Shown: one piece after another, positions 47,819-56,172 of the stretch | Position numbering within the stretch: the stretch's first letter is position 1 | How the letters are laid out: the number at the start of each line of letters is the position of its first letter | Source of the DNA: Acinetobacter larvae | GTDB taxonomy: Bacteria; Pseudomonadota; Gammaproteobacteria; Pseudomonadales; Moraxellaceae | Length of the DNA: 64,000 nt | NCBI RefSeq assembly: GCF_001704115.1 | Contig: NZ_CP016895.1 | Location: 2,418,001-2,482,000, forward strand | Direction of reading: 5' to 3' | Position numbers and translations under genes: made by a program | The notes under the pieces: generated by a model | The model's input: the letters and a program-made list of their open reading frames with translations, nothing else | What the model was told of the DNA's origin: nothing | The model's database searches: none

Positions 47819-49240
47819 TTATAAATCTTCACTAAGTATGTGTTGTTGATCTGCAGCTGTAATAATGACCTGCGTCGTTGGCTCATCTGAGCTATAGACC
47901 AAACTGCATTTATCATCAGAAACTTGTAGCCCTAATATAAAGCTATAAATCGTTGCTAAGTTCTGACTATGACCAAGACTCCCTCGGCTATAGAGAAAAT
48001 GATAGGACTCGATCGGCGTTTCTGCGAAGTTTTTACTCACTTTCTGTATAGTTTTGACTTGAGTAATATCATCTGCAATAACCACACATGGTTCTTCCAA
48101 GTCATATTGTGGTAATTGCTCAAGCCCAAGCTGCTTTAATTGTTGTGCTAAGTTATTTTGATGCAACACGACATTTAATGTTTTGTGCGCTTTTAAATTG
48201 AGAACCTGAACATGGGCTGGTGCAATACAACAACTCGCAGCAAATTCAGCAGGTACATACGCTTGGGTCGACCATAAACGATCATCTAATAAATCTTGAT
48301 CCAGTTCTGAATCGGCAACCAACAATAAAGACAATTCAAAATCATTTTTTTGAATCTGCTGTACTAACTCAATCCATTTATGATAGGCATTCTGCGCACT
48401 CCAATAATGATATTCTACTTGCACTTGCTGTTGAATAACACCCAATTCAAACATCATATTTTTTAGATATTCACTACTCAACGCTTCATCCCACAGATGT
48501 AGCATATTTTCCGCCAAGACCACATGTATATTCAAACGGTTTAAACGTGGTACTTCTGGTGCCGTTGTAAGTGCTATTTCTACTTCTTCAGCCTTAAAAT
48601 CTGGATTAATCCAAGCTGGATGCATCCGGTAGGCATAAGCCAATTCACGATCATAAAATAACGCCGATTGTCTTAAATGCTCAGCTATTTGATAAATACT
48701 CTCTATATGCTGATTAAATTGTTGTGCTAATAATACCATGACGCGTTTTTGTAGATCACTCATCGGCTCATCAGCAAACTGCTCAAGTAATGCCTCATCT
48801 AATGCCTCAATACGATGTGCCAATAAAGCAATACCCTGAGCATTCACCAACTGCGCATCTAAATTTGGACTAAAGTTTTCCAATGCTTTGTCAAATAAAG
48901 TTGCATTTTCGCCATGCGCATTTTGTAATGCCGTAGAAAAGACTTGAAAAGAAAGTAACTCAACAGCTTGCTGGCGATCTTGATATTCATCATGCGTAGC
49001 AGCCTGTTCTTGCTCTTTTTTAAGCTGCTGTTGTAAAGCTTTATTTTTTTTATAATGATAAAACTTCCACAAAAGATAAGGGCTTAAAACCAATGCGCTG
49101 ATTCCAAGTGGAAGCAACCCTAAATACAGTAATAAATCTTGCTTTGATGGGTCAAAACCCGCATCTCGCCAATAAAACACCACCACCGCGCATGTGATTA
49201 GAAAAATACTGAGTAAGGTCGTGATTATAATTTTTATCAT
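47819..49240 (-). CDS. T6SS-locus protein of unknown function, two N-terminal membrane helices
   Basis: I do not recognise a family. 473 residues. Two hydrophobic helices (about 3-25 and 38-60) are followed by a basic/Gln-rich helix, so the bulk is probably cytoplasmic. The rest is mixed helix and strand with a Leu/Gln/Glu-rich body and no enzyme motif that I can see. It sits between tssG and tssM, its ATG touching the tssG stop, so it is translationally coupled in the operon. Its place beside tssM suggests a role in the membrane complex or its link to the baseplate (inference). Confidence 0.85.
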   Translation of the reverse strand: MIKIIITTLLSIFLITCAVVVFYWRDAGFDPSKQDLLLYLGLLPLGISALVLSPYLLWKFYHYKKNKALQQQLKKEQEQAATHDEYQDRQQAVELLSFQVFSTALQNAHGENATLFDKALENFSPNLDAQLVNAQGIALLAHRIEALDEALLEQFADEPMSDLQKRVMVLLAQQFNQHIESIYQIAEHLRQSALFYDRELAYAYRMHPAWINPDFKAEEVEIALTTAPEVPRLNRLNIHVVLAENMLHLWDEALSSEYLKNMMFELGVIQQQVQVEYHYWSAQNAYHKWIELVQQIQKNDFELSLLLVADSELDQDLLDDRLWSTQAYVPAEFAASCCIAPAHVQVLNLKAHKTLNVVLHQNNLAQQLKQLGLEQLPQYDLEEPCVVIADDITQVKTIQKVSKNFAETPIESYHFLYSRGSLGHSQNLATIYSFILGLQVSDDKCSLVYSSDEPTTQVIITAADQQHILSEDL

Positions 49241-50233
49241 TTATGCTGCTCCAATTAATGGATAACAGGTCTCGGCATTTTCTGTAGGATCTTGCGGCAT
49301 CAGAAAAGTACCTCGTCCCAAACCAGCTGCAGCTTGATTATTCAACTGCACGGCTAAAACGGCTTCTTTGGCGAGAATAATACGTAAATCTATAAATAGC
49401 GTGGGAATACACCAGCTTTGAATAATGCTCTTAATCTTTTCACTCTGTTTTTGCTGCGGCAAATATTCTAGGTATTCTTGATAACTCAATGGTCCAACCT
49501 GAATCTCAATCTTGCCATCGATTTGCCGGATGCTATCGCCACAAAATGTATTTAGCCCTAACAAGCAGGCACCACCTTGACCTAAACGTGTTTTTTGATC
49601 ATCGGCAAGTTTAAATTTCTCTTCAACAAACTCTTTAATTTTGACCTGTTGTTTTAAAATACAGCGTAACATGGTCTGCAAGGCATGCGCGGTATTATTC
49701 TGCCCCTGCATTAAGCCAGCAAATTCTGCAAAGTAATCGTCTAATTCAACTTGTTGATGCTGACTACTAATATAACCATTCAATGCATGTAAGATATTGA
49801 GATAATGGTTTTCAGCCTCAATTTCATAACGAATCGGTAAGTTATAGGCAAGACTGGCATCGACATATTGTGCGGTCAGCTTATGGTTAAATAACCCCAT
49901 AAACTTTTGCACAGACTCCCGTTGCTTGCGCGCAGACTGCTTAATTTTATTGGTGTAATTATAAGGCAAAGCACCTTGAATACCGGTTAATCCCACCAGC
50001 AGATTTCTCACTGCAACTTTTTCATCCACCCGGGTTAAAGATTCTATTTCTGCTGTAGGAAAATTTAAGTTTAAAGAGCTTTCAAAATAAAAATCGTTCG
50101 CCCAATATTTACTGTGCTGCTGATAAGGAACATGTCTAAGTAAACGTGTTACTTGAATAAACTCAAAAGCCGTAGGAACTTTAAAGAGTTGATCGATTAC
50201 AGAAGCTTCTTGCCACCAACGTTCTGTACGCAT
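49241..50233 (-). CDS. tssG: TssG, T6SS baseplate
   Basis: Forms the baseplate wedge with TssF. 330 residues, with the family-like regions GALPYNYTNKI near 95, FLGLFNH-like KFMGLFNHKL, and LGLNTFCGDSIRQIDGKIEIQVGPL. Its start overlaps the tssF 3' end by 37 bp, which indicates coupled translation. Confidence 0.94.
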   Translation of the reverse strand: MRTERWWQEASVIDQLFKVPTAFEFIQVTRLLRHVPYQQHSKYWANDFYFESSLNLNFPTAEIESLTRVDEKVAVRNLLVGLTGIQGALPYNYTNKIKQSARKQRESVQKFMGLFNHKLTAQYVDASLAYNLPIRYEIEAENHYLNILHALNGYISSQHQQVELDDYFAEFAGLMQGQNNTAHALQTMLRCILKQQVKIKEFVEEKFKLADDQKTRLGQGGACLLGLNTFCGDSIRQIDGKIEIQVGPLSYQEYLEYLPQQKQSEKIKSIIQSWCIPTLFIDLRIILAKEAVLAVQLNNQAAAGLGRGTFLMPQDPTENAETCYPLIGAA

Positions 50234-52014
50234 TGGTATAACTCCTGTCCTGAACTTTCATCAAAAATACTGACATCTACAAAACTATTCATTTGCACTT
50301 TTAGGTTAAATACATAACTCACCAACTGACTAAATAAATATAGACTATGACCACGAAATACCTGAGATCGAATATGCAGTAATACTTTTACCCCACGCAC
50401 AAACATCGGGAAAGGTTTTGCTTCCACCAATTTATGCGTCAGTTCAAACTTGATCTGTTGAATTGCATCAATAATAAGATGGTTTTCTTTGGAGCGCGGT
50501 AAGTTGTACAGCTCAAGTAATTCTTTCAAATGACTGACGGCATCTCCTTTCATCAATGCAACGGTATTGAGTGACAAGTGGGAAATAATTCGCCATTGCT
50601 CTTTTTGATTCTGAGAAAAGAAATAGGGCTCAGTCGGTCGTTTTAACACCAATGCGCGCCTAGCCATACTGGCATCGTTAAGATTTAATACATTATTGGA
50701 CAAACTTAGTGCTTCATGTGGCAGATCACCATTTGAGCAAAGCAACACGGTACTAATAAAATCTGATTTGATTTCGTATGGCGATAAATGCTTGGAAATA
50801 ATCGAATAGCCCGCTGCGACATGTTTACTTTGATATTGTTTCAAATTGGTCGCATAGAAAAACTGCACATTTTTACCATAATAATGACTCATAGCAAAAA
50901 ATGGTAAAATTGGATAATTTACATTTTCCTCATTTTGTTTCTCACGAATCATCTGCATATCGATAATATTATAAACTTGATATAACTCAGGATGATGTGC
51001 ATCAGTAATTAAAGGATATTCTAATTGTTTGTGATTTATTTTTTGCGGTTCGGCATTTTTTTCAAATAAATTTACCGCGGGGCTAGTAAATAATTTAAAA
51101 TTTGCCACATTCAATTCAGAATAGTTTCTAACAATAGCCTGATCATTTAAATTGAGTTTTAAATGAATATGTATTTCAAAAACATTCTGATTTTCTGCTA
51201 AATGTTTTAAGAAATTTAAATTCAGTTTTAAATAACTGAATTTCTCTGGAAAACAAAAATATTCTAAGAGTAAGCGATATGCATGATGGGTATGCTCATC
51301 AATCGGTAATAAACTTTCTGTTTCATCAAAACCCATAACACTAAAAGGATTTTTGATTTCAATGACACGCTGCCCAAACTTAAGACTAAAACTACTGTCT
51401 TTTCTAAAAATTCCATCCAGAACTTGTAGCGGAAAATTTGATATAGCGTCTAAATAAATCGGTAATGTCTCATGCTGTAACCAAGCATTGGCATCATTGA
51501 ATATTTCAAAACGAAGGCTTAATGTTGCATTCTGATTCAAATGCATATGTGAGCTTGGATTGGTTTTGAAATCCAAAGCGAGTAATTGCAAAGGCAATAA
51601 CCGCACAGTTTGACTGGTCTGAAACTCACACTGTACGCCTTTAAAACTACGTGATTTTAAAATGGTATGTGCAGGAATTAAATGTGCTTCAGTCAATTGT
51701 TTTTGTTTATTACTATCTTCAAAACTGACAACTGTACATGCAGGAAAATGCCTTAAATACTGCGGAAACATGACCTCAAACAATGCCCGCGTAAACACGT
51801 CATAGCTCTCTGCAAGCTTTTTATCGACACGTGCAGCAATCAATGAAAAAGCCTGAATCAGCCTTTCAATATGAGGATCATCAATTTGTTCTTGATTTAA
51901 TGAAAGTCGTTGTGCAATTTTAGGGTATTTCTCAGCAAAATCTCGAGATTGCTGACCAAATTCTTGTAATTGTTTTTCGTAATAAGGTAAGAGTTCCTCA
52001 ATCACGTTCACCAT
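50197..52014 (-). CDS. tssF: TssF, T6SS baseplate
   Basis: Wedge component. 605 residues with the conserved N-terminus ELLPYYEKQLQEFGQQSRDF, then PHIERLIQAFSLIAARVDKKL and LFEVMFPQYLRHFP. The Val in LFPVLYPHYLAP-like motifs is replaced by Met here, still within the family. 12 bp after tssE. Confidence 0.95.
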   Translation of the reverse strand: MVNVIEELLPYYEKQLQEFGQQSRDFAEKYPKIAQRLSLNQEQIDDPHIERLIQAFSLIAARVDKKLAESYDVFTRALFEVMFPQYLRHFPACTVVSFEDSNKQKQLTEAHLIPAHTILKSRSFKGVQCEFQTSQTVRLLPLQLLALDFKTNPSSHMHLNQNATLSLRFEIFNDANAWLQHETLPIYLDAISNFPLQVLDGIFRKDSSFSLKFGQRVIEIKNPFSVMGFDETESLLPIDEHTHHAYRLLLEYFCFPEKFSYLKLNLNFLKHLAENQNVFEIHIHLKLNLNDQAIVRNYSELNVANFKLFTSPAVNLFEKNAEPQKINHKQLEYPLITDAHHPELYQVYNIIDMQMIREKQNEENVNYPILPFFAMSHYYGKNVQFFYATNLKQYQSKHVAAGYSIISKHLSPYEIKSDFISTVLLCSNGDLPHEALSLSNNVLNLNDASMARRALVLKRPTEPYFFSQNQKEQWRIISHLSLNTVALMKGDAVSHLKELLELYNLPRSKENHLIIDAIQQIKFELTHKLVEAKPFPMFVRGVKVLLHIRSQVFRGHSLYLFSQLVSYVFNLKVQMNSFVDVSIFDESSGQELYQCVQNVGGKKLL

Positions 52015-52026
52015 CCTCTAGCTACC

Positions 52027-52500
52027 CTATGACTTTGCAGAAATAACATATTGTTGTGTTGTTGGCTTTAATAATGCATCAAAAATAACCGGTTCATATA
52101 AGGGATGAATATTTAAGTAAGCTTGAATACTCAAACACAATGCCCCCATATTATGTCCATCTAAAAGCATTTCCACCTTAACCTGACGTAATCTTGGCTC
52201 ATGTGCAGAAATGGATGCTTCAATTGACTGACAAATTTTATCTCGATCCATGGGATTGGCTGTCGAGAGTCCAACAAAATCTATAATTCCGAATTGTAAT
52301 ACTGATTTTTTGACCAATGGATAATCATCAATAACATCATCTAACTTCGCCATACGATTATTGAGTAAGTCTTCTAAATCACGTGCAACAGACTCACGTA
52401 ATTCTTGTATAGATAGCCCTTTACTCTCTTCATCTTCTGGCAGTAAACGATCAAATAATGTAGCTCTGAACCCATAAGGATATAATTGATCTAAATTCAT
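52027..52500 (-). CDS. tssE: TssE, T6SS baseplate (gp25-like)
   Basis: Lysozyme-like gp25 homologue that starts the sheath. 157 residues, with LFDRLL near the start, ESVARDLEDLLNNRM (the conserved acidic E-x-I/L motif region) and VLQFGIIDF. First gene after a strong hairpin that separates it from hcp. Confidence 0.94.
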   Translation of the reverse strand: MNLDQLYPYGFRATLFDRLLPEDEESKGLSIQELRESVARDLEDLLNNRMAKLDDVIDDYPLVKKSVLQFGIIDFVGLSTANPMDRDKICQSIEASISAHEPRLRQVKVEMLLDGHNMGALCLSIQAYLNIHPLYEPVIFDALLKPTTQQYVISAKS

Positions 52501-52521
52501 TTTATATATCTAAATGCAGTT

Positions 52522-52556
52522 AAAAATAGAGAGCACATCGACTGCTCTCTATTTTT
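52522..52556 (-). terminator. Strong hairpin between hcp and tssE
   Basis: A perfect 14-bp stem AAAAATAGAGAGCA/TGCTCTCTATTTTT with a 7-nt loop and U-run, 20 nt after the hcp stop. It has the form of an intrinsic terminator inside the operon, so hcp is likely made in excess of the baseplate genes behind it, unless another promoter serves them. Confidence 0.85.
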
Positions 52557-52575
52557 AATAGTCATTTCTATCTGA

Positions 52576-53079
52576 TTAAGCTGAATATGAAGCTGTATTA
52601 TTAGAAAGCGACCATTTTTTAGTAACTGCACCTTTGGCAGTACCGTTAATATCTTGTTGGTTATAAGTCCACTCAACAGCTGCGTATTTCAAACCAAATG
52701 ATTCAGTTGGAACACCTTCTTCATTTACAACTGGCGTTACGCTAGAAACCAAAACGTGTTTCAACTTAACCTGTAGGTATTTGATACGTTTGTCACCATT
52801 GGCACGATAGAAATCGATTTGCACTTCATCAAAAGTGTAACCAGCAGAACACGCTTCCCATAGTTTTGGACTGGTTGCATCCAAATCTTTCACAAAAACC
52901 ATGTCAGAGTGTTCAACACGTTCTGCAGTATGACCACCAACACTTGATGAAGTTGCTGATTTTGGCTGGCGGATATTATGCGACCAAGAATTAACTTCTA
53001 GCCATCCTTTGTGTTCTGAATCACGAGACTCGCCATCAACTTTATATTTACCATTGAATTGTACGTATATGTCTTTCAT
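52576..53079 (-). CDS. hcp: Hcp, T6SS tube protein (main locus)
   Basis: Secreted ring protein that builds the inner tube. 167 residues, MKDIYVQFNGKYKVDGES at the start, FVKDLDATSPKLWEACSAG in the core. Close paralogue of the orphan copy at 14269-14772. It follows tssC by 47 bp and precedes the strong hairpin at 52522-52556. Confidence 0.96.
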   Translation of the reverse strand: MKDIYVQFNGKYKVDGESRDSEHKGWLEVNSWSHNIRQPKSATSSSVGGHTAERVEHSDMVFVKDLDATSPKLWEACSAGYTFDEVQIDFYRANGDKRIKYLQVKLKHVLVSSVTPVVNEEGVPTESFGLKYAAVEWTYNQQDINGTAKGAVTKKWSLSNNTASYSA

Positions 53080-53126
53080 GTGCGTTATACCATCTTATTA
53101 AGTTTATTATTTAGCTGCTTAAAGGA

Positions 53127-54608
53127 TTAATTAGAAGACTGAGGTAACTCAGTGACAAGTCGTAAAGAAACAGACAACTCATCCAGCTGGAAATGCGGTC
53201 TTAAAAAGACCACAGACTTGTAGTGCCCAGGCTCAGCTGGATTCTCTACAACTTTTACTGACGCTTCTCTAAGTGGAAACTGGGCTTTCGCCTCTTGTGA
53301 TGCCCCATCGTCAAGTAACACATATTGTGCTAGCCATTCGTTTAAAAAGGCTTCAACATTACCTGCCGAAGCAAAACTACCAACCTTATCACGCATCATT
53401 GCTTTTAAATAATGGGCAATACGAGAAACAGCCATAATATATTGAATTTGACTAGACAATGCTGAGTTTGCATTGGCCGTATCACTATCATATTTTTTAG
53501 GTTTTTGCGCAGATTGAGCACCAAAAAATGCTGCATAATCTGTGTTTTTACAATGAACAAGTGGAATAAACCCTAAATCACTCAGTTCTTTTTCACGACG
53601 GTCTGTAATGGCGATTTCAGTTGGGCATTTAAAAGCAACTTCACCATCAACCGTTTTAAACGTATGCACTGGCAAGCCTTCAACCAAACCACCACCTTCA
53701 ACACCGCGAATGGCAGCACACCAACCATGCATATCAAAAGCATTGGTTAAACGGGTACCAAAGGCATACGCAGCATTCATCCATAGGTACTCGTCATGAT
53801 TTTGACCAGAAACACTTTCGACGAAATTGAAACCTTCAGTCTGTGTACCCTCTTTCGGATGATAAGGTAAACGCCCCAGTACCCGCGGCATCGTTAAGGC
53901 AACATAGCGTGAGTCATCACTTTCACGGAAAGAACGCCATTGTACATATTCGGCTGTTTCAAAGATTTTTGAAACATCACGTGGGCGATCGATATCGGTA
54001 AAGGATTCTAGGCCCAGCATATTTGAACATGCTGCAGAAATAAACGGTGCGTGCGCAGCAGCAGCCACATGCGATATTTGCTCAAGCAAATACATATCTG
54101 AAGGAATACGGTCGAATTCAAAATCACCAATGAGCGTCGCATAAGGTGCGCCACCAAATGACCCATATTCCTCTTCATAGATCTTTTTAAACAATGTGCT
54201 TTGATCAAAATCAGTCGCACTTTGGAAGTCTTTGATCAATTCTTTTTTAGTCGTATTCAACATCCGTATCTTAATTAAAGGATTAGATGGAGATTCTTGA
54301 CAGAAATAATATAAACCCCGCCATGTCGACTCAATTTTTTGAAACTCAGCAGCATGCATGATTTTACTGAGCTGGTTTGATATCAATTCATCAATTTCAG
54401 CAATACGTTTATCAAGCGATAAAGTCATGTTTTCAGAAACCGTAATGGTTCCTGCCATAACTTCTTTGGCCAACTCAGCAATCAAGCTTTTGGCACGCCC
54501 ATGCTCTTCATCATTGCGAGCAATGCGGCTTTGCTCAACGATTGAATCGAGTAAATTTACGCCCTCAGCTTGTGCTTGAGGTGCAGCAGTAGCTTGCATA
54601 TTACTCAT
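53127..54608 (-). CDS. tssC: TssC, T6SS sheath large subunit
   Basis: With TssB it forms the contractile sheath. 493 residues, with WRGLYYFCQESPSNPLIKIR, FGGAPYATLIGDFEFD, RVLGRLPYHP and RIAHYLKAMMRDKVGSF, all typical. Overlaps the tssB 3' end by 8 bp. Confidence 0.97.
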   Translation of the reverse strand: MSNMQATAAPQAQAEGVNLLDSIVEQSRIARNDEEHGRAKSLIAELAKEVMAGTITVSENMTLSLDKRIAEIDELISNQLSKIMHAAEFQKIESTWRGLYYFCQESPSNPLIKIRMLNTTKKELIKDFQSATDFDQSTLFKKIYEEEYGSFGGAPYATLIGDFEFDRIPSDMYLLEQISHVAAAAHAPFISAACSNMLGLESFTDIDRPRDVSKIFETAEYVQWRSFRESDDSRYVALTMPRVLGRLPYHPKEGTQTEGFNFVESVSGQNHDEYLWMNAAYAFGTRLTNAFDMHGWCAAIRGVEGGGLVEGLPVHTFKTVDGEVAFKCPTEIAITDRREKELSDLGFIPLVHCKNTDYAAFFGAQSAQKPKKYDSDTANANSALSSQIQYIMAVSRIAHYLKAMMRDKVGSFASAGNVEAFLNEWLAQYVLLDDGASQEAKAQFPLREASVKVVENPAEPGHYKSVVFLRPHFQLDELSVSLRLVTELPQSSN

Positions 54609-55110
54609 CTTCGCCCCCTGCTTCTTTGCTTAATTGGCGAACTTGTTCAGTATTTTTAAGGACATCATCCAACAAATCTTCTAGACGTTCGCTATTGGAA
54701 ATTTTATTACGTAGATCAGTTAATCGCTCGCGTGCTTCTAACAGTTTTCGTAGCGGATCGACTTGTTGCACAATGCTTTCTGGTCGGAAATCTTCAATAG
54801 AATTAAAAGTTAAATCTACCCCCATACGCCCACCTTCTTCGGTCAAGGTATTTTCAACCTGAAACGCAGCACGTGGTGCTAAAGACTCCATCACTTCATC
54901 GAAATTTTCCAAATCGACATTAATAAATTTTTTATCTTTTAATTTAGTTTTCTCTAGCTCTGAAGCCGCAGAAAAGTCAGCCAAAACACCAACAACAAAA
55001 GGCAATTCCTTAATTTCTTTGCCGTCCCCGACTTCTACGTCATAGGTGAGTTGTACACGAGGTGGGCGAATACGTTGCAATTTTTTTTGCACACTTTCAC
55101 GTTTTGCCAT
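54601..55110 (-). CDS. tssB: TssB, T6SS sheath small subunit
   Basis: Sheath partner of TssC. 169 residues, with RVQLTYDVEVGDGKEIKELP, VGVLADFSA and FNSIEDFRPESIVQQV, all family marks. 24 bp after the asaA gene. Confidence 0.97.
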   Translation of the reverse strand: MAKRESVQKKLQRIRPPRVQLTYDVEVGDGKEIKELPFVVGVLADFSAASELEKTKLKDKKFINVDLENFDEVMESLAPRAAFQVENTLTEEGGRMGVDLTFNSIEDFRPESIVQQVDPLRKLLEARERLTDLRNKISNSERLEDLLDDVLKNTEQVRQLSKEAGGEDE

Positions 55111-55134
55111 AATTTTTTCTCTTTTTAAAAATAC

Positions 55135-55803
55135 TTACTTAAACAGTCCCTGAAATGGAGAAGGATTACGCGGTTGAGCCTGAGTTCTTGGTGGGGTCTG
55201 AGCTCTTGGTGGAGTCTGTGCCCGTGGTGGGGTCTGTGCTCTTGGTGGAGTCTGTGGTTTAGGACGAGCTGTTGTTGCACGCGTCACAGACTTACTTACC
55301 GTTACTTCCTCAACGAGTTCTTTTTCTTGTGCTAATACCGTAGCGGGTTTCGCTTGATCAATCAAATCGACTAACGCTTTTGCTGGCGGATAAGTTGTTT
55401 CAGAACTTAAATAGCGTACTTCATCTTCACGAATTTGTTTTAAGGCTTTTGTAGCCAATGTCGTGCCGATTAAAAACTGCGTATCCGTCAAAATATGACT
55501 TTTAACCTGGCGACTTTCTAATTCAGTGATTAATTGCAACGCTTTGTTATCATGCCCCAATTGCTGAAAGCGTTGTGTCGCTAGCACTAGATAGGCATCA
55601 CGATCTGCTGCCTTACTCTTGTCACACACTTGGGAATATATGCCGAGGAGCGTTGGATCTGTCTCGCCTTTGACCAAAGGATTGTCTTTAATACATGCTT
55701 TTTTTAAGCTAATTTCAGAACCACTCGCAACAGTTGCTTGTGACAATGCTGCACTAACGAGAAAAGCACTTACTGCAAATATTCTTTTCAAAACCAACCT
55801 CAA
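55135..55803 (-). CDS. asaA: AsaA-type periplasmic T6SS protein
   Basis: In A. baumannii AsaA is reported to be periplasmic, to bind TssM and to aid assembly; it heads the same arm there. 222 residues with a signal peptide (RIFAVSAFLVSAALSQA), a conserved CIKDNPLVKGETDPTLL block, a helical middle, and a tail of four PPRxQT repeats ending PSPFQGLFK. The start is a TTG at 55803, supported by alignment with the paralogue at 15628, which uses ATG at the matching codon. No TssJ lipoprotein gene is present, so AsaA may fill part of that role (inference). Confidence 0.85.
   Translation of the reverse strand: MRLVLKRIFAVSAFLVSAALSQATVASGSEISLKKACIKDNPLVKGETDPTLLGIYSQVCDKSKAADRDAYLVLATQRFQQLGHDNKALQLITELESRQVKSHILTDTQFLIGTTLATKALKQIREDEVRYLSSETTYPPAKALVDLIDQAKPATVLAQEKELVEEVTVSKSVTRATTARPKPQTPPRAQTPPRAQTPPRAQTPPRTQAQPRNPSPFQGLFK
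55182..55254 (-). repeat. Four tandem 18-bp repeats in the asaA 3' part
   Basis: Units of the type CTCTTGGTGGAGTCTGTG with small changes, each encoding six residues (P-P-R-A/T-Q-T/A on the minus strand). The repeat number may vary among strains. Confidence 0.85.
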
Positions 55804-56172
55804 TAATCGTTTTAGATTTCTTAATTTAGATATCTATATCATTTAGAATATCTCTAGCTTGTTAACGCATCATTAAATTTTATTCAACTTAGAAATCAAT
55901 CGCATTAATATTGTAAAGCATTAATCAAGCAACACATATTTAAAAATAATACAACCTTACAAATAACTTTACAACTTAATATAACCATACAACTTAAAAT
56001 GAATTAAACACAAGTTTATACAAAAGTTTATTTTTTTATGTAAAATAATCCTCAATTTAACATAGATAACACGTCGAACATTTAGTTTTCACAAATCAAC
56101 AATTAATGTAAGACAACCACATAGCAACTGTTTGACAAGACGTCAGCATTAACTTTATTACTGAGCGCAACG
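55804..56172. other. Divergent promoter region of the T6SS locus
   Basis: 369 bp, strongly AT-rich, no gene. It holds three TACAAC(C)TTA boxes at 55951, 55971 and 55989, spaced about 18-20 bp, which could be repeated binding sites of a regulator or silencer. The two arms of the locus must be driven from here. Confidence 0.6.
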
